A stretch of 64,000 nucleotides of DNA, taken from the NCBI RefSeq assembly GCF_000227725.2, contig NZ_MU255056.1:977491-1041490 (forward strand), in the 5' to 3' direction. Below, piece after piece: positions 54,435-63,115 of this stretch. Below the pieces are notes generated by a model. The model made no database searches and was not told the origin of the DNA. It saw only the letters and a list, made by a program, of their open reading frames with translations. The position numbers and the translations under genes were made by a program. This DNA is from Thiorhodospira sibirica ATCC 700588 (GTDB lineage Bacteria; Pseudomonadota; Gammaproteobacteria; Ectothiorhodospirales; Ectothiorhodospiraceae). Within the stretch, counting starts at the first letter, position 1. Each line of letters begins with the position of its first letter.

Positions 54435-55211
54435 GTGTCTGACCGTATGGCTAAACGCCGGGCCCGGCCTGCCCATACGCCGTGGCCCTATTGGTCTGTT
54501 GTGTGGCGTTTTGCCCTGCATGGCCTGATAATATTGGGATTAACCGTGGTGATGGTGCGTGGATGGGAATATCTGCACCACCCAAACACCTTGGCCATTC
54601 GCAATGTGTTAATTGAAGGCGAGATTCGCTACCAGAGTCGCAGTGAGTTAACCGAGGCAATGGCGCCGCTGGTCAGTGGCGGTTTTTTCAGCCTTGACCT
54701 GGATGAGCTGGAGCAGGCCCTGCGCGCCTTGCCGTGGGTCTATGCCGCCACGGTGCGGCGTATCTGGCCAGATCAGGTGGTCGTGCATATCACCGAAGAG
54801 GTTGCGGTGGCCTACTGGGGCACGGATGGCCTGATGACGCAATATGGCGAGATTATCAAGCCTGCTGTGAGCAGCTTCCCGCTTGGTCTGCCACACTTGC
54901 AAGGCAATGACGGGCGCCACCGCGTGTTGATGAATCGCTATCTGGCGGTACAGGCGCGTCTAGCGGACATTGATCTTGAGGTTGTAGGATTGTATGAAGA
55001 TGCCCGGCGAGCCTGGCGTATCGAGTTTGCCGACGGCATGCAGGTCATGATGGGACGGCGGGTGGATCAGGCCAGCGTTGAGCGCCTCGTGCGCATGTAT
55101 CCGCACATCCGGGCGCACCGCGAGCAACCGCTCAAGCATATTGATCTGCGCTACACCAACGGCGCAGCGGTGGCCTGGCTTAACGACACCGAGCGCCCCC
55201 CGGCGCGCTGA
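54435..55211 (+). CDS. ftsQ: Cell-division protein FtsQ
   Basis: 258 residues from GTG 54435 (AGGAAG upstream). A basic cytoplasmic tail (MAKRRARPAH) precedes one membrane helix (ALHGLIILGLTVVMV). The POTRA domain follows (AIRNVLIEGEIRYQSRSELTEAMAPLV, GGFFSLDLDELEQALRALPWVYAATVRRIWPDQVVVHITEEVAVAYWG) and then the FtsQ beta domain. It links FtsB and FtsL to FtsA/FtsN in the divisome. Confidence 0.92.
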   Translation: MSDRMAKRRARPAHTPWPYWSVVWRFALHGLIILGLTVVMVRGWEYLHHPNTLAIRNVLIEGEIRYQSRSELTEAMAPLVSGGFFSLDLDELEQALRALPWVYAATVRRIWPDQVVVHITEEVAVAYWGTDGLMTQYGEIIKPAVSSFPLGLPHLQGNDGRHRVLMNRYLAVQARLADIDLEVVGLYEDARRAWRIEFADGMQVMMGRRVDQASVERLVRMYPHIRAHREQPLKHIDLRYTNGAAVAWLNDTERPPAR

Positions 55212-55376
55212 AACCCTGCGCCGTTTAGCAGTGATGCACCCATTCTGCAAGGCAATGCCTGAGCTTTATCTGTAGGCTGTGTAAAATAGACGCTATTTTC
55301 GCGCAAATGACCCAAGGTGCAGGTACGCCGCATCATTTGTGTTTCATGATAGAAAAGATTTGGGGAAAAGGCTTTT

Positions 55377-56615
55377 ATGTCAAAGCGATCTGACAAGGGG
55401 ATGATAGTTGGCCTGGATATTGGCACCTCGAAAGTTGAGGCCATTGTGGGCGAAATTTCTGCGGATGGCGCCATCGAAATCATCGGCATTGGTTCGCATC
55501 CCACGCGTGGCCTGAAAAAAGGCGTTGTGGTCAATATCGAGTCCACCGTCCAGTCGATTCAACGCGCCATCGAAGAGGCCGAACTGATGGCGGGCTGCCA
55601 GATTCATTCCGTCTATGCCGGCATTGCCGGCAGCCATATCCGCAGCCTCAATTCCAACGGGGTGGTGGCCATCAAGGAAAAAGAAGTCACCCAGGCCGAC
55701 GTGGAACGGGTGATTGATGCGGCACGCGCCGTGGCAATTCCGGCGGATCAGCGAATTTTGCATATTCTGCCCCAAGAGTTCATCATTGACGAACAAGAAG
55801 GCATCCGCGAGCCCATCGGCATGTCCGGGGTACGCCTGGAGGCGCGGGTACACCTGGTGACCGGTGCGGTCTCTGCCGCCCAGAATATCATCAAATGCGT
55901 GCGCCGCTGCGGTCTGGAGGCCGATGACATCATCTTGCAGCAGATTGCCTCAAGCTATGCAGTCCTGACCGACGATGAAAAAGAGCTGGGCGTATGTCTG
56001 GTGGATATTGGCGGCGGAACCACCGACATTGCCGTCTTTACTGAAGGCGCCATTCGCCACACTGCCGTGATTCCCATCGCCGGGGATCAGGTCACCAATG
56101 ACATTGCGGTGGCTTTGCGCACCCCGACACAGTATGCCGAGGATATAAAAATCCGCTATGCTTGTGCACTGCGACAAATCGCCGACCCTGAGGAAAACAT
56201 TGATGTTCCCAGCGTGGGCGAACGACCGACCAAGCGTCTGTCGCGCGAGACCCTGGCGGGCGTGGTTGAACCACGCTATGAAGAGCTGTTTTCCCTGGTG
56301 CAGGCAGAACTGCGCCGCTCCGGATGTGAAGAGCTGGTTGCTGCGGGCATTGTGCTCACGGGCGGGGCGTCCAAGATGGATGGGGTTCTGGAACTGGCCG
56401 AGGAAGTCTTTCACATGCCCGTGCGCCTGGGGATTCCTCAATATGTGACCGGCATGGAAGAAGAAATCAAAAACCCCATTCATTCCACCGGCATTGGCTT
56501 ATTGCTCTTTGGCTACCATAGCCGGATGCAGATGGGCATTGACAGCCACCGTAACAATACGGGGATCAAATCCGTTTGGGCAACCATGAGAGGCTGGTTT
56601 GACCGGGGGTTTTAA
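55377..56615 (+). CDS. ftsA: Cell-division protein FtsA
   Basis: 412 residues of the actin superfamily. MIVGLDIGTSKVEAIVGEI is phosphate loop 1; GVCLVDIGGGTTDIAVFTEGAI is phosphate loop 2; GIVLTGGASKMDGVLELAEEVF is the adenosine motif. The last 14 residues (VWATMRGWFDRGF) form the amphipathic membrane-targeting helix. A 165-base gap follows ftsQ and holds an AAAATAG/CTATTTT repeat (55283-55299), possibly part of a promoter. It tethers FtsZ to the membrane. Confidence 0.97.
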   Translation: MSKRSDKGMIVGLDIGTSKVEAIVGEISADGAIEIIGIGSHPTRGLKKGVVVNIESTVQSIQRAIEEAELMAGCQIHSVYAGIAGSHIRSLNSNGVVAIKEKEVTQADVERVIDAARAVAIPADQRILHILPQEFIIDEQEGIREPIGMSGVRLEARVHLVTGAVSAAQNIIKCVRRCGLEADDIILQQIASSYAVLTDDEKELGVCLVDIGGGTTDIAVFTEGAIRHTAVIPIAGDQVTNDIAVALRTPTQYAEDIKIRYACALRQIADPEENIDVPSVGERPTKRLSRETLAGVVEPRYEELFSLVQAELRRSGCEELVAAGIVLTGGASKMDGVLELAEEVFHMPVRLGIPQYVTGMEEEIKNPIHSTGIGLLLFGYHSRMQMGIDSHRNNTGIKSVWATMRGWFDRGF

Positions 56616-56772
56616 CTGACGAAGCGATTCATGTCAGCCGGTAGCCCGTTATATACACGGTCTGTAAAACCGGGGAGCGCTGAAAAATACACGACAGCAT
56701 CATAAGCATAATCGGGGCAAGGTATGGGGTTTTCATTTACATCTGGGTTTTCAATGATTGTAGGAGGGTACT

Positions 56773-57960
56773 ATGTTTGAATTGATGGAAAGCTATCCGC
56801 CAAGCGCGGTCATCAAAGTGATCGGCGTTGGCGGGGGCGGCTGCAATGCCGTGCAGCACATGGTGAATTCCAATGTCGAGGGGGTTGATTTTATTTGCGC
56901 CAACACGGATGCCCAAGCGCTCAAAAATCTTAACGCCAAAACGATGCTACAACTGGGCGGGCATATCACCCGTGGCCTCGGTGCAGGCGCCGATCCGGCC
57001 ATTGGGCGTGAAGCAGCGTTGGAAGATCGCGAGCGCATTCAGGAGGTGATTGAAGGTGCCGATATGGTCTTCATCACCGCCGGCATGGGCGGTGGTACCG
57101 GTACCGGCGGCATCCCGGTAGTGGCACAAATTGCCAAGGAAATGGGGATTTTAACCGTTGCCGTGGTCACCAAACCGTTTCCCTTTGAAGGCAAAAAGCG
57201 CATGCAGATTGCCCTGGCAGGCATGGAAACCCTCAGCAAATCGGTTGACTCCCTGATCACCATTCCCAATGAAAAGCTACTGACCGTCCTGGGCAATAAC
57301 ATCACCCTGCTGGATGCCTTCCGCGCCGCCAACAACGTACTGCTTAATGCCGTGCAGGGCATTGCCGAACTGATCACCCGTCCGGGTTTGATCAACGTAG
57401 ACTTTGCCGACGTGCGGGCCGTCATGTCAGAAATGGGCATGGCGATGATGGGCACCGGCATCGCTGATGGGGAAGATCGCGCCCGTGTCGCCGCCGAGGC
57501 TGCCATTGCCAGTCCCCTGCTGGAAGACATTGACATCGCCGGGGCGCGCGGAATTTTGGTGAATATCACCGCCGGGCCGGATTTATCCATGGGTGAATTT
57601 AAGGAAGTCGGTGATGCCATCAAGGAATTTGCCTCCGAGGAGGCCACGGTGGTCGTCGGCACGGTGATTGATCATGAAGCGTCTGACGAATTGCGCGTCA
57701 CCGTGGTGGCCACCGGTTTAGGTCCAATGCGTCAGGAACAACGTGCCAGCGCAGAACGTCCACGCGTTAAGCTCGTTGACCGTAAAATGCCCGGAATGGG
57801 CGCAGATCATCATCACGGTGATGTTGACTACGGCAAGCTTGATCGGCCCACGGTCATTCGCCAGCAAAGCAACAACCCGCAACAAAGCGGTAATGCGGCG
57901 CATAATCTGGATATGGATTATCTGGATATTCCGGCCTTTTTGCGCAAGCAAGCTGATTGA
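56773..57960 (+). CDS. ftsZ: Cell-division GTPase FtsZ
   Basis: 395 residues. The tubulin signature GGGTGTG is at 106-112, with GVGGGGCNAVQHMV, NTDAQAL and NNVLLNAVQGIAELITRPGLINVDFADVR as nucleotide and T7 loop regions. The C-terminal peptide DYLDIPAFLRKQAD binds FtsA and ZipA. AGGAGG lies 6 bases before the ATG, one of the strongest ribosome sites in the window. A 157-base gap separates it from ftsA. lpxC, its usual follower, is not here. Confidence 0.98.
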   Translation: MFELMESYPPSAVIKVIGVGGGGCNAVQHMVNSNVEGVDFICANTDAQALKNLNAKTMLQLGGHITRGLGAGADPAIGREAALEDRERIQEVIEGADMVFITAGMGGGTGTGGIPVVAQIAKEMGILTVAVVTKPFPFEGKKRMQIALAGMETLSKSVDSLITIPNEKLLTVLGNNITLLDAFRAANNVLLNAVQGIAELITRPGLINVDFADVRAVMSEMGMAMMGTGIADGEDRARVAAEAAIASPLLEDIDIAGARGILVNITAGPDLSMGEFKEVGDAIKEFASEEATVVVGTVIDHEASDELRVTVVATGLGPMRQEQRASAERPRVKLVDRKMPGMGADHHHGDVDYGKLDRPTVIRQQSNNPQQSGNAAHNLDMDYLDIPAFLRKQAD

Positions 57961-57994
57961 TCAGGCATGGACCCGCAGTGTAACAGCAGTCGAT

Positions 57995-58091
57995 GGGGCG
58001 GTGGCTAACAGAACCCGAAAACGCCGCATGTGAACGTGGATACACGCTTAAGCGTTGCGTTTTGCATGGTTCTTCCACCGCCCCGTTTTTT
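57995..58091 (+). terminator. Large structured terminator after ftsZ
   Basis: GGGGCGGTGG (57995-58004) pairs perfectly with CCACCGCCCC (58075-58084), followed by GTTTTTTGG. A second pairing (GAACC with GGTTC) extends the stem inward after a bulge, and the loop contains ACGCTTAAGCGT. This looks like a branched terminator or a small RNA with a terminator. Confidence 0.65.
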
Positions 58092-58158
58092 GGTTTATCC
58101 CGGCAAGCAGACGGTTTTCATGGCATCCTCACCCCTGCAGCATTCACCGCATCTTAAA

Positions 58159-58176
58159 ATAATCAGAGATAAGTAT
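58159..58176. repeat. Target-site duplication, left copy
   Basis: ATAATCAGAGATAAGTAT here is repeated exactly at 59618-59635, directly flanking the 1441-bp insertion sequence. Confidence 0.88.
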
Positions 58177-59617
58177 GTCAACCCAATTCAGAAAAGTCCC
58201 CTTTTGTGCAAAGCAGAAGTGTCCCCCGTAGAATGCGTGGTTATGGTGTTTGGGCTGGTGCCGGAGTGATGTTGCCCCGACCTCTCCAAGGGTGGTCCGG
58301 CGCCGGTTTGTAGGTTGGCTTGGCGGTCTGTTTTGCCTTGGCCTGGTCGACGCTGTGGTGGACACTTTTTTCATCATCCAGCGGTGTGGGCGGTTCGCCC
58401 TCAGCCAACAGACGGTAAGGCATGATGTGCCCCTGGTGCAGGAGGGTGATGGTGCCGTCGAAGGCCTCGCAGACGGTGAGGGTGGCACCCCGCAGGCGGT
58501 AGCCCTTGCCCTGTCCCTGAAGCTGATATTCCCGGTTCTTGAACTGGAAGCAAAGGTTCTTGGAGAGCTTACGGGTATGGTGCAGGCAAAGGATGAGGGC
58601 CTGCTCCTCGGGGCTGTGCAGCACCGGTCGGTGGGCATCCTGGGGGCTTTGTGGCTCGACGGCGAAGCGGGCGTTGAAGTCGGCCATGAAGGTGGGGAGG
58701 AAGGCGTTGGCGGCGTCGATGTCCGAGATCTCACGCAGGCGCAGCTCCTTGACCAAACGGTCTTGCAGGGTCTGGTTGGCCCGCTCCACCCGCCCCTTGG
58801 CCTGAGGCGTGTTGGCATGAATGGCGGCGATGTCGAGGGTCTTGAGGGCGCGGGAAAACTGGGTCAGCTCCCCGTCGTGCTCAGGATGATTGACACGGAA
58901 GATGCTGTGTTTGTCTGAGTAGAGGGCCACCGGACGTCCGTGCTGATCCAGGTATTGCTGTAGGGTCTCCATGTAGGCCTGGGTGGTCTCGGCGGGCACG
59001 AAGCGCAGGGCCATCAGGCGCCCTGTGGCGTCGTCGATGAACACAATCAGGGTACAGCGCGGGCCGCGCACCTCAAACCAGTCATGGGGCGAGCCGTCGA
59101 TTTGAATGAGCTCCCCCAGGCAGGGGCGGCGTGGACGGCGCTGATGAATGCGGGCTTGCTTGCGTTGCTTGGGCTGCCATAGCCCATCGGCCACCATCCA
59201 CTGGCGCAGGGTCTCGACCGAGAGATGATGACCATGGCGCTCGGCCAGCTTTTCGCAGGCCAGGGTGGGGCCAAAGTCGGTGTAGTGCGTCTTGACCAAG
59301 GCGAGCACCTCCTGGCGTACTGTCTCGGCAATGGCGTTATTGGGACGTCGGCCACGGTGGCCACTGCGTAGCCCTGTCGCCCCATGCTCACGATAGCGGC
59401 GAACCAGGCGCTTGACCTGGCGCACGCTCAACCCCAGGCGCTGGGCCGCCTCGGCCTGCCGCAGATGCTTGTTCGCCACCGCCTGAATCATCTCTAGTCG
59501 GTCAATTTCTTTGTGACTCATCGTAATGTGCTCCTTCGTCATGCGTGCCCCTCCCGCTTAAATATAAAGGGGACATTTTAGAATTGGACGAAGGGGACAT
59601 TACTGCTTTGGGCTAAC
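58177..59617 (-). mobile_element. IS1202/ISNCY-like insertion sequence, apparently complete
   Basis: 1441 bp bounded by an 18-bp direct repeat. The ends GTCAACCCAATTCAG and (inverted) GTTAGCCCAAAGCAG are imperfect repeats. Each end holds two copies of an 18-base motif ending TGTCCCC or AGTCCCC: 58184-58201, 58209-58226, 59569-59586 and 59593-59610, the last two inverted, about 25 bases apart; these are probable transposase sites. One intact gene fills the element. The very long duplication suggests the ISTde1 subgroup of the IS1202 family, from memory of the family. Confidence 0.85.
58241..59521 (-). CDS. IS1202/ISNCY-like DDE transposase
   Basis: 426 residues from ATG 59521 (GGAG 9 bases upstream; an ATG at 59542 is less good). 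N-terminal helix-turn-helix: KHLRQAEAAQRLGLSVRQVKRLVRRYREHG. The rve-type catalytic core has D in LIQIDGSPHDWFEVRG, D in VALYSDKHSIFRVN and E in PQAKGRVERANQTLQDRLVKELR. No frameshift is visible, so the element may be active. The C-terminal tail is rich in Lys, Pro and Thr. Confidence 0.9.
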   Translation of the reverse strand: MSHKEIDRLEMIQAVANKHLRQAEAAQRLGLSVRQVKRLVRRYREHGATGLRSGHRGRRPNNAIAETVRQEVLALVKTHYTDFGPTLACEKLAERHGHHLSVETLRQWMVADGLWQPKQRKQARIHQRRPRRPCLGELIQIDGSPHDWFEVRGPRCTLIVFIDDATGRLMALRFVPAETTQAYMETLQQYLDQHGRPVALYSDKHSIFRVNHPEHDGELTQFSRALKTLDIAAIHANTPQAKGRVERANQTLQDRLVKELRLREISDIDAANAFLPTFMADFNARFAVEPQSPQDAHRPVLHSPEEQALILCLHHTRKLSKNLCFQFKNREYQLQGQGKGYRLRGATLTVCEAFDGTITLLHQGHIMPYRLLAEGEPPTPLDDEKSVHHSVDQAKAKQTAKPTYKPAPDHPWRGRGNITPAPAQTP

Positions 59618-59635
59618 ATAATCAGAGATAAGTAT
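59618..59635. repeat. Target-site duplication, right copy
   Basis: Identical to 58159-58176. Its last base is the first base of the tRNA-Leu -35 box, so the insertion stopped exactly at the promoter edge. Confidence 0.88.
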
Positions 59636-59663
59636 TGACAGACATCCTCTGAATGCATAAAAT
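59635..59663 (+). promoter_or_regulatory. Consensus sigma-70 promoter of tRNA-Leu
   Basis: TTGACA (59635-59640), 17-base spacer, TAAAAT (59658-59663), then a GC-rich discriminator (GCGCC) typical of stringently controlled stable-RNA promoters. The tRNA begins about 40 bases downstream. Confidence 0.88.
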
Positions 59664-59702
59664 TATGCGCCTGATTACACAGTAGATGTATGATCCTCAC
59701 CT

Positions 59703-59789
59703 GCCGAGGTGGCGGAATTGGTAGACGCGCTAGTTTCAGGTACTAGTGGGGGTAACCCCGTGGAGGTTCAAGTCCTCTCTTCGGCACCA
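59703..59789 (+). tRNA. tRNA-Leu (anticodon CAG)
   Basis: 87 bases with encoded CCA. GCCGAGG and CTTCGGC-type acceptor arms pair, the D-loop has GGCGGAATTGGTAGACGC, the anticodon loop is TTCAGGT (anticodon CAG, reads CUG), the long variable arm (TGGGGGTAACCCCGT) marks a class II leucine tRNA, and the T-loop is GTTCAAGTC. No hairpin terminator is seen, only T-rich sequence after it. Confidence 0.97.
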
Positions 59790-60028
59790 TCGTTGTTCTC
59801 TCTGCTTTTTTTCTGTGTTACCCGCCCTTTGGGGCTTGTCATTGTGGCCTGAACAGGCCAATATCTCACTCTTGAATACTTGCTTGATACCCGTGCCCAT
59901 CTTGTCCGCTCAATGGACAGTGCCTGGCGATTTGGCAATACATGCCAAAGCGGCGCGAGTATCTATTCATGCCTCGGTATTGATTCCGAGGGTGTACATC
60001 CCATTGCCTTTTTTCAGGGAGCCATGCT

Positions 60029-60634
60029 GTGTCACACACCCAGCCCTGGTTTGTGCAAGTTAACCTGCCAAAATGGTTTGAGTCGTATCTGCCGTCTTAT
60101 CTAGGGATCCCTTTAGACGATGCACATGCGATGGATTTGGCAATTGCTCTCTCTGCTAAAAATATTCAACATCACACTGGCGGCCCTTTTGGTGCTGTGA
60201 TCACCAACAGCCACGGCTTTTTGGTCGCGGCGGCGGTGAATCTGGTGACTTCCAGCGGACAGTCCTGGACACATGCGGAGATGCTGGCCTTGACTCTGGC
60301 GCAAATCCATACGGGCTGTCTGGATTTACGCAAAGCGCCACTGGCGCCGCTTTCTCTGTATTCCTCGGCAGAACCTTGCGCCATGTGTCTGGGTGCAGTG
60401 CCCTGGTCAGGGATTGCACGCGTGGTGATCGGGGCGCGTGAGGAGGATATTCTGGTAGCCGGTTTTGATGAAGGTGACAAACCCGCCTTAGGGCTTGCCA
60501 GTCTGCACCGCTGGGGCATTGTGGTAAACGCCGATGTGCAGCGCCAGGCGGCAGCGGCTGTGCTGGCGGATTATGCAAGACAGGGTGGCGCTGTGTACCA
60601 ACCTCCACCACTTCGAGAGCAAGGTTGTGAGTGA
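60029..60634 (+). CDS. Nucleoside/nucleobase deaminase (CDA/TadA fold)
   Basis: 201 residues from GTG 60029 (CAGGGAG upstream). Zinc motifs HAEM (about residue 82) and SSAEPCAMCLGAVPWSGIARVVIGA are those of the guanine deaminase/TadA branch. It has an unusual N-terminal extension of about 25 residues and a C-terminal tail longer than TadA, so it is more like a guanine or cytosine deaminase; substrate not determined. It overlaps the thioesterase gene by 8 bases. Nothing was recognised in the 239 bases between it and the tRNA. Confidence 0.8.
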   Translation: MSHTQPWFVQVNLPKWFESYLPSYLGIPLDDAHAMDLAIALSAKNIQHHTGGPFGAVITNSHGFLVAAAVNLVTSSGQSWTHAEMLALTLAQIHTGCLDLRKAPLAPLSLYSSAEPCAMCLGAVPWSGIARVVIGAREEDILVAGFDEGDKPALGLASLHRWGIVVNADVQRQAAAAVLADYARQGGAVYQPPPLREQGCE

Positions 60635-61082
60635 TGATCTGAATGGTCCGGGCTATATTCACACCTTTCGCGTGGGCTTACACGATACCGATGCGGCGGG
60701 CGTGTTGTTTTTTGCACAGCTTTTTCGCCATGCGCACGAGGCTTATGAGGCCTTTATGGCGCATATCGGCTTTCCCTTGCCAGAGATGATACGCCAAGGT
60801 GAGTATCATTTGCCGTTGGTGAGTGCCCAAGCCGATTATCTGGCGAAAATCAGCCACGGCGATGATATTCAGGTCACGGTGCAAGTCGCACAGATGAGCA
60901 CCCGCTCATTTAGCATGGCCTATACCTTCACCGCAGGTCGCCGCAAAACAGTGGCTCACGCCAAGACCGTGCATGTGTTGATTGCACATCCCGATAAGCG
61001 CATCGCCGCACCTCTGGTATTACCACAGGCTCTGCGCATCGCGCTGGCACGATACCAGCAACCACCGCCTGCAACGGATTAG
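60627..61082 (+). CDS. Acyl-CoA thioesterase, hotdog fold (YbgC/DHNA-CoA type)
   Basis: 151 residues from GTG 60627, within the end of the deaminase gene; the frame is open upstream, but no better start exists. The 4HBT motif is HDTDAAGVLFFAQLFRHAHEAYEAF, with the catalytic aspartate in the DTDAAG loop. Later strands: LPLVSAQADYLAKISHGDDIQVTVQV and SFSMAYTFTA. It probably hydrolyses a small acyl-CoA such as 1,4-dihydroxy-2-naphthoyl-CoA; no menaquinone gene is adjacent. It is convergent with fliS, the ends overlapping by 4 bases. Confidence 0.85.
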   Translation: MSDDLNGPGYIHTFRVGLHDTDAAGVLFFAQLFRHAHEAYEAFMAHIGFPLPEMIRQGEYHLPLVSAQADYLAKISHGDDIQVTVQVAQMSTRSFSMAYTFTAGRRKTVAHAKTVHVLIAHPDKRIAAPLVLPQALRIALARYQQPPPATD

Positions 61083-61567
61083 GATTGCTCCTTGATCATC
61101 GGGGTAGCGGGGGCCTCATCATCGCCTGCAATGGGTAGCGGTTTGGGCTGGGCATTGGGCGGTTTGGTGCCGCTTTCTTCAGCAGACAGGGCATCCCAGG
61201 CGGTCTTGATCTCGCGCATCAGGCTGGACACCTCGTCTAAAATCGCCGGGTCATTGCGCAGATTGGCCATCATCAGCTGGCGATTCATGTAGTCGTACAG
61301 AGCCTCCAGATTAGCCGCGATTTCGCCGCCTTTCTCCATGTCCAGATGAACGCGCAGACCTTCGATGATGTCAATGGCGCGGCTGATGCGCTCGCCTTTG
61401 ACCGCCACATCACCGCGCAACATCGCCCCTCGGGCCACGGCAATACGTTCCAGCGCGCCCTCCATCAGCATCTGAATGAGCCGATGGGGGCTTGCCTCGT
61501 TAATCTCTGCCAGCGTGCCTGATTGACGATACTGACTCAGTGCCTGATTGATGCCTGGATGGTACAT
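61079..61567 (-). CDS. fliS: Flagellin export chaperone FliS
   Basis: 162 residues from ATG 61567 (MYHPGINQALSQYRQ), the family start; the frame continues upstream. NEASPHRLIQMLMEGALERIAVARGAML and EGLRVHLDMEKGGEIAANLEALYDYMNRQLMMANLRND are FliS hallmarks. The Pro/Lys-rich C-terminal tail is longer than usual. It binds flagellin and prevents polymerisation in the cytoplasm. Last gene of flaG-fliD-fliS. Confidence 0.92.
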   Translation of the reverse strand: MYHPGINQALSQYRQSGTLAEINEASPHRLIQMLMEGALERIAVARGAMLRGDVAVKGERISRAIDIIEGLRVHLDMEKGGEIAANLEALYDYMNRQLMMANLRNDPAILDEVSSLMREIKTAWDALSAEESGTKPPNAQPKPLPIAGDDEAPATPMIKEQS

Positions 61568-61615
61568 ACCCAGCGCTCCTCCGGTGGTATTGAGTTGAAG
61601 ACGATGGATCAATGC

Positions 61616-63031
61616 TTACTTTTTACGCTGGCTCATCATCGCATTGATGGAATCAAACTGTTGATAGAGGTATTCACTGGTGTTTTTCAGATCACCGACA
61701 ATCCCGTCCATCACCGAAAACTGACTGGCCAGACGCGCCTCATAAGTGACCATACGGGCATCCAGCCGCTGCCTTTCTTCTGTGACCTTTTTCAGGTTGA
61801 CCTGCAGGCCCTCGGTGCGGTTATCCAGCAAGCCACCAAAGCGCGTATAGTCGCGTGCGGTATTGTTAAATCGGGTTGCAATCTCGCTGACAACGTTGAC
61901 CACACGCTCAAAGTCCCCGTTCAGGGCGCTATCCAGCGTTGAGCTATTCAGGAATAGTTTACCGTTATCCGGGTTGGAACGCACACCCAAATCCATCAAA
62001 CTTTTCACTTGGCCTGCAACGCCAGGCGTTCCGGCAACCATGGCAGACAGGTCTGTAGCCAGTTTGGTGCGCAGTCCTCTTAAGGTGCTGTCACCAATCA
62101 TCAGACCCGCCTCACCGCTTTCGGCATTAAACCGGGTCAGCTCGGCAATCTGTCCGACCACGCTGTTGTAGGCATCAACAAATTTATTCAGTCCTTCGCG
62201 CACCGAATCACGATCTTGAGAGACGTTAATGGTGATCGGGCTGTCTGCCTCGGTTTTCTTGAGCAGGCGGATGTCCATGCCGTCGATGATGTTTTGCAGG
62301 TGATTGCTAGGGCTTTGCAACTCAATGCCGTTTAAGTTGAAAACAGCATCTTTGCCTTCACTGATCCGTGCATGTTGCTCAGGACTGAAAGTGACACCCT
62401 CAGCGGCTGGTGCAAATTTATCGGTAAACCCCGAAAAAAAGCCATCGGCGGTGATGTTGATAGTATTTGCCGCCCCGGTTTCCCGGGAAGTCAAGGTCAG
62501 ATATTGGCTGCCATCGGCCTCATTGATCAGCGTTGCCGTCACCCCCAGACCTGCTTTGCTGTTGATGGCATTGCGCAGATCGGCCAGCGTATTTTTTTCA
62601 GCCTTGGCCGGCAGTTCGATGGCAACCGCAGGACCATTGCCAAGCTTAATGTTCAAAGTCCCCGACCCAATGTCTTTGGCCTGATTACCGGTAAAACGGG
62701 CGCTGGTCAGGCTGTGTGCGCTGGCCAGCTGGGATACTTCCATACGATAGCTGGTACCGGCCGGTAGGGTGCTGCTAGCCGTAGCCGTCAGGACGGTAGG
62801 ATCGGATACCTCCGTAGTACGGCTTTGCTTGAGCGAGCGCAACGCAGAGGAGGCGCTTTGCAGCTCATTCATGGCGGTTTTGATGGTATTAAACGCCGCC
62901 AGCTGAGCCTGGGCAGTGGCTTCGCGGACATCCAGCCGCGCTTGTACCGGCGCACGTTCCGCCTTGACGAGCTGATCCAAAAGATTGGAAAGATCAAGCC
63001 CGGAACCAATTCCCAAAGTACTTACAGACAT
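61616..63031 (-). CDS. fliD: Flagellar filament capping protein FliD
   Basis: 471 residues. N-terminal D0 part: STLGIGSGLDLSNLLDQLVKAERAPVQARLDVREATAQAQL. The central domains are followed by the FliD_C part (GLNKFVDAYNSVVGQIAELTRFNAESGEAGLMIGDSTLRGLRTKLA), and the coiled-coil end YEARLASQFSVMDGIVGDLKNTSEYLYQQFDSINAMM. It caps the filament and folds flagellin. Length is normal for gammaproteobacteria. Confidence 0.95.
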   Translation of the reverse strand: MSVSTLGIGSGLDLSNLLDQLVKAERAPVQARLDVREATAQAQLAAFNTIKTAMNELQSASSALRSLKQSRTTEVSDPTVLTATASSTLPAGTSYRMEVSQLASAHSLTSARFTGNQAKDIGSGTLNIKLGNGPAVAIELPAKAEKNTLADLRNAINSKAGLGVTATLINEADGSQYLTLTSRETGAANTINITADGFFSGFTDKFAPAAEGVTFSPEQHARISEGKDAVFNLNGIELQSPSNHLQNIIDGMDIRLLKKTEADSPITINVSQDRDSVREGLNKFVDAYNSVVGQIAELTRFNAESGEAGLMIGDSTLRGLRTKLATDLSAMVAGTPGVAGQVKSLMDLGVRSNPDNGKLFLNSSTLDSALNGDFERVVNVVSEIATRFNNTARDYTRFGGLLDNRTEGLQVNLKKVTEERQRLDARMVTYEARLASQFSVMDGIVGDLKNTSEYLYQQFDSINAMMSQRKK

Positions 63032-63115
63032 GTTTCTAGCCTCCTTACCAACAAGAACTCAAGCGCCTAAGGGACGGGCACTTGCTGGTAATCATTATGC
63101 GTTAAAAGAAATGCA

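Noticed and set aside
59746..60063. Open frame starting inside the tRNA
   Set aside because: It begins in the tRNA gene and overlaps the deaminase start in another frame; composition is not protein-like.
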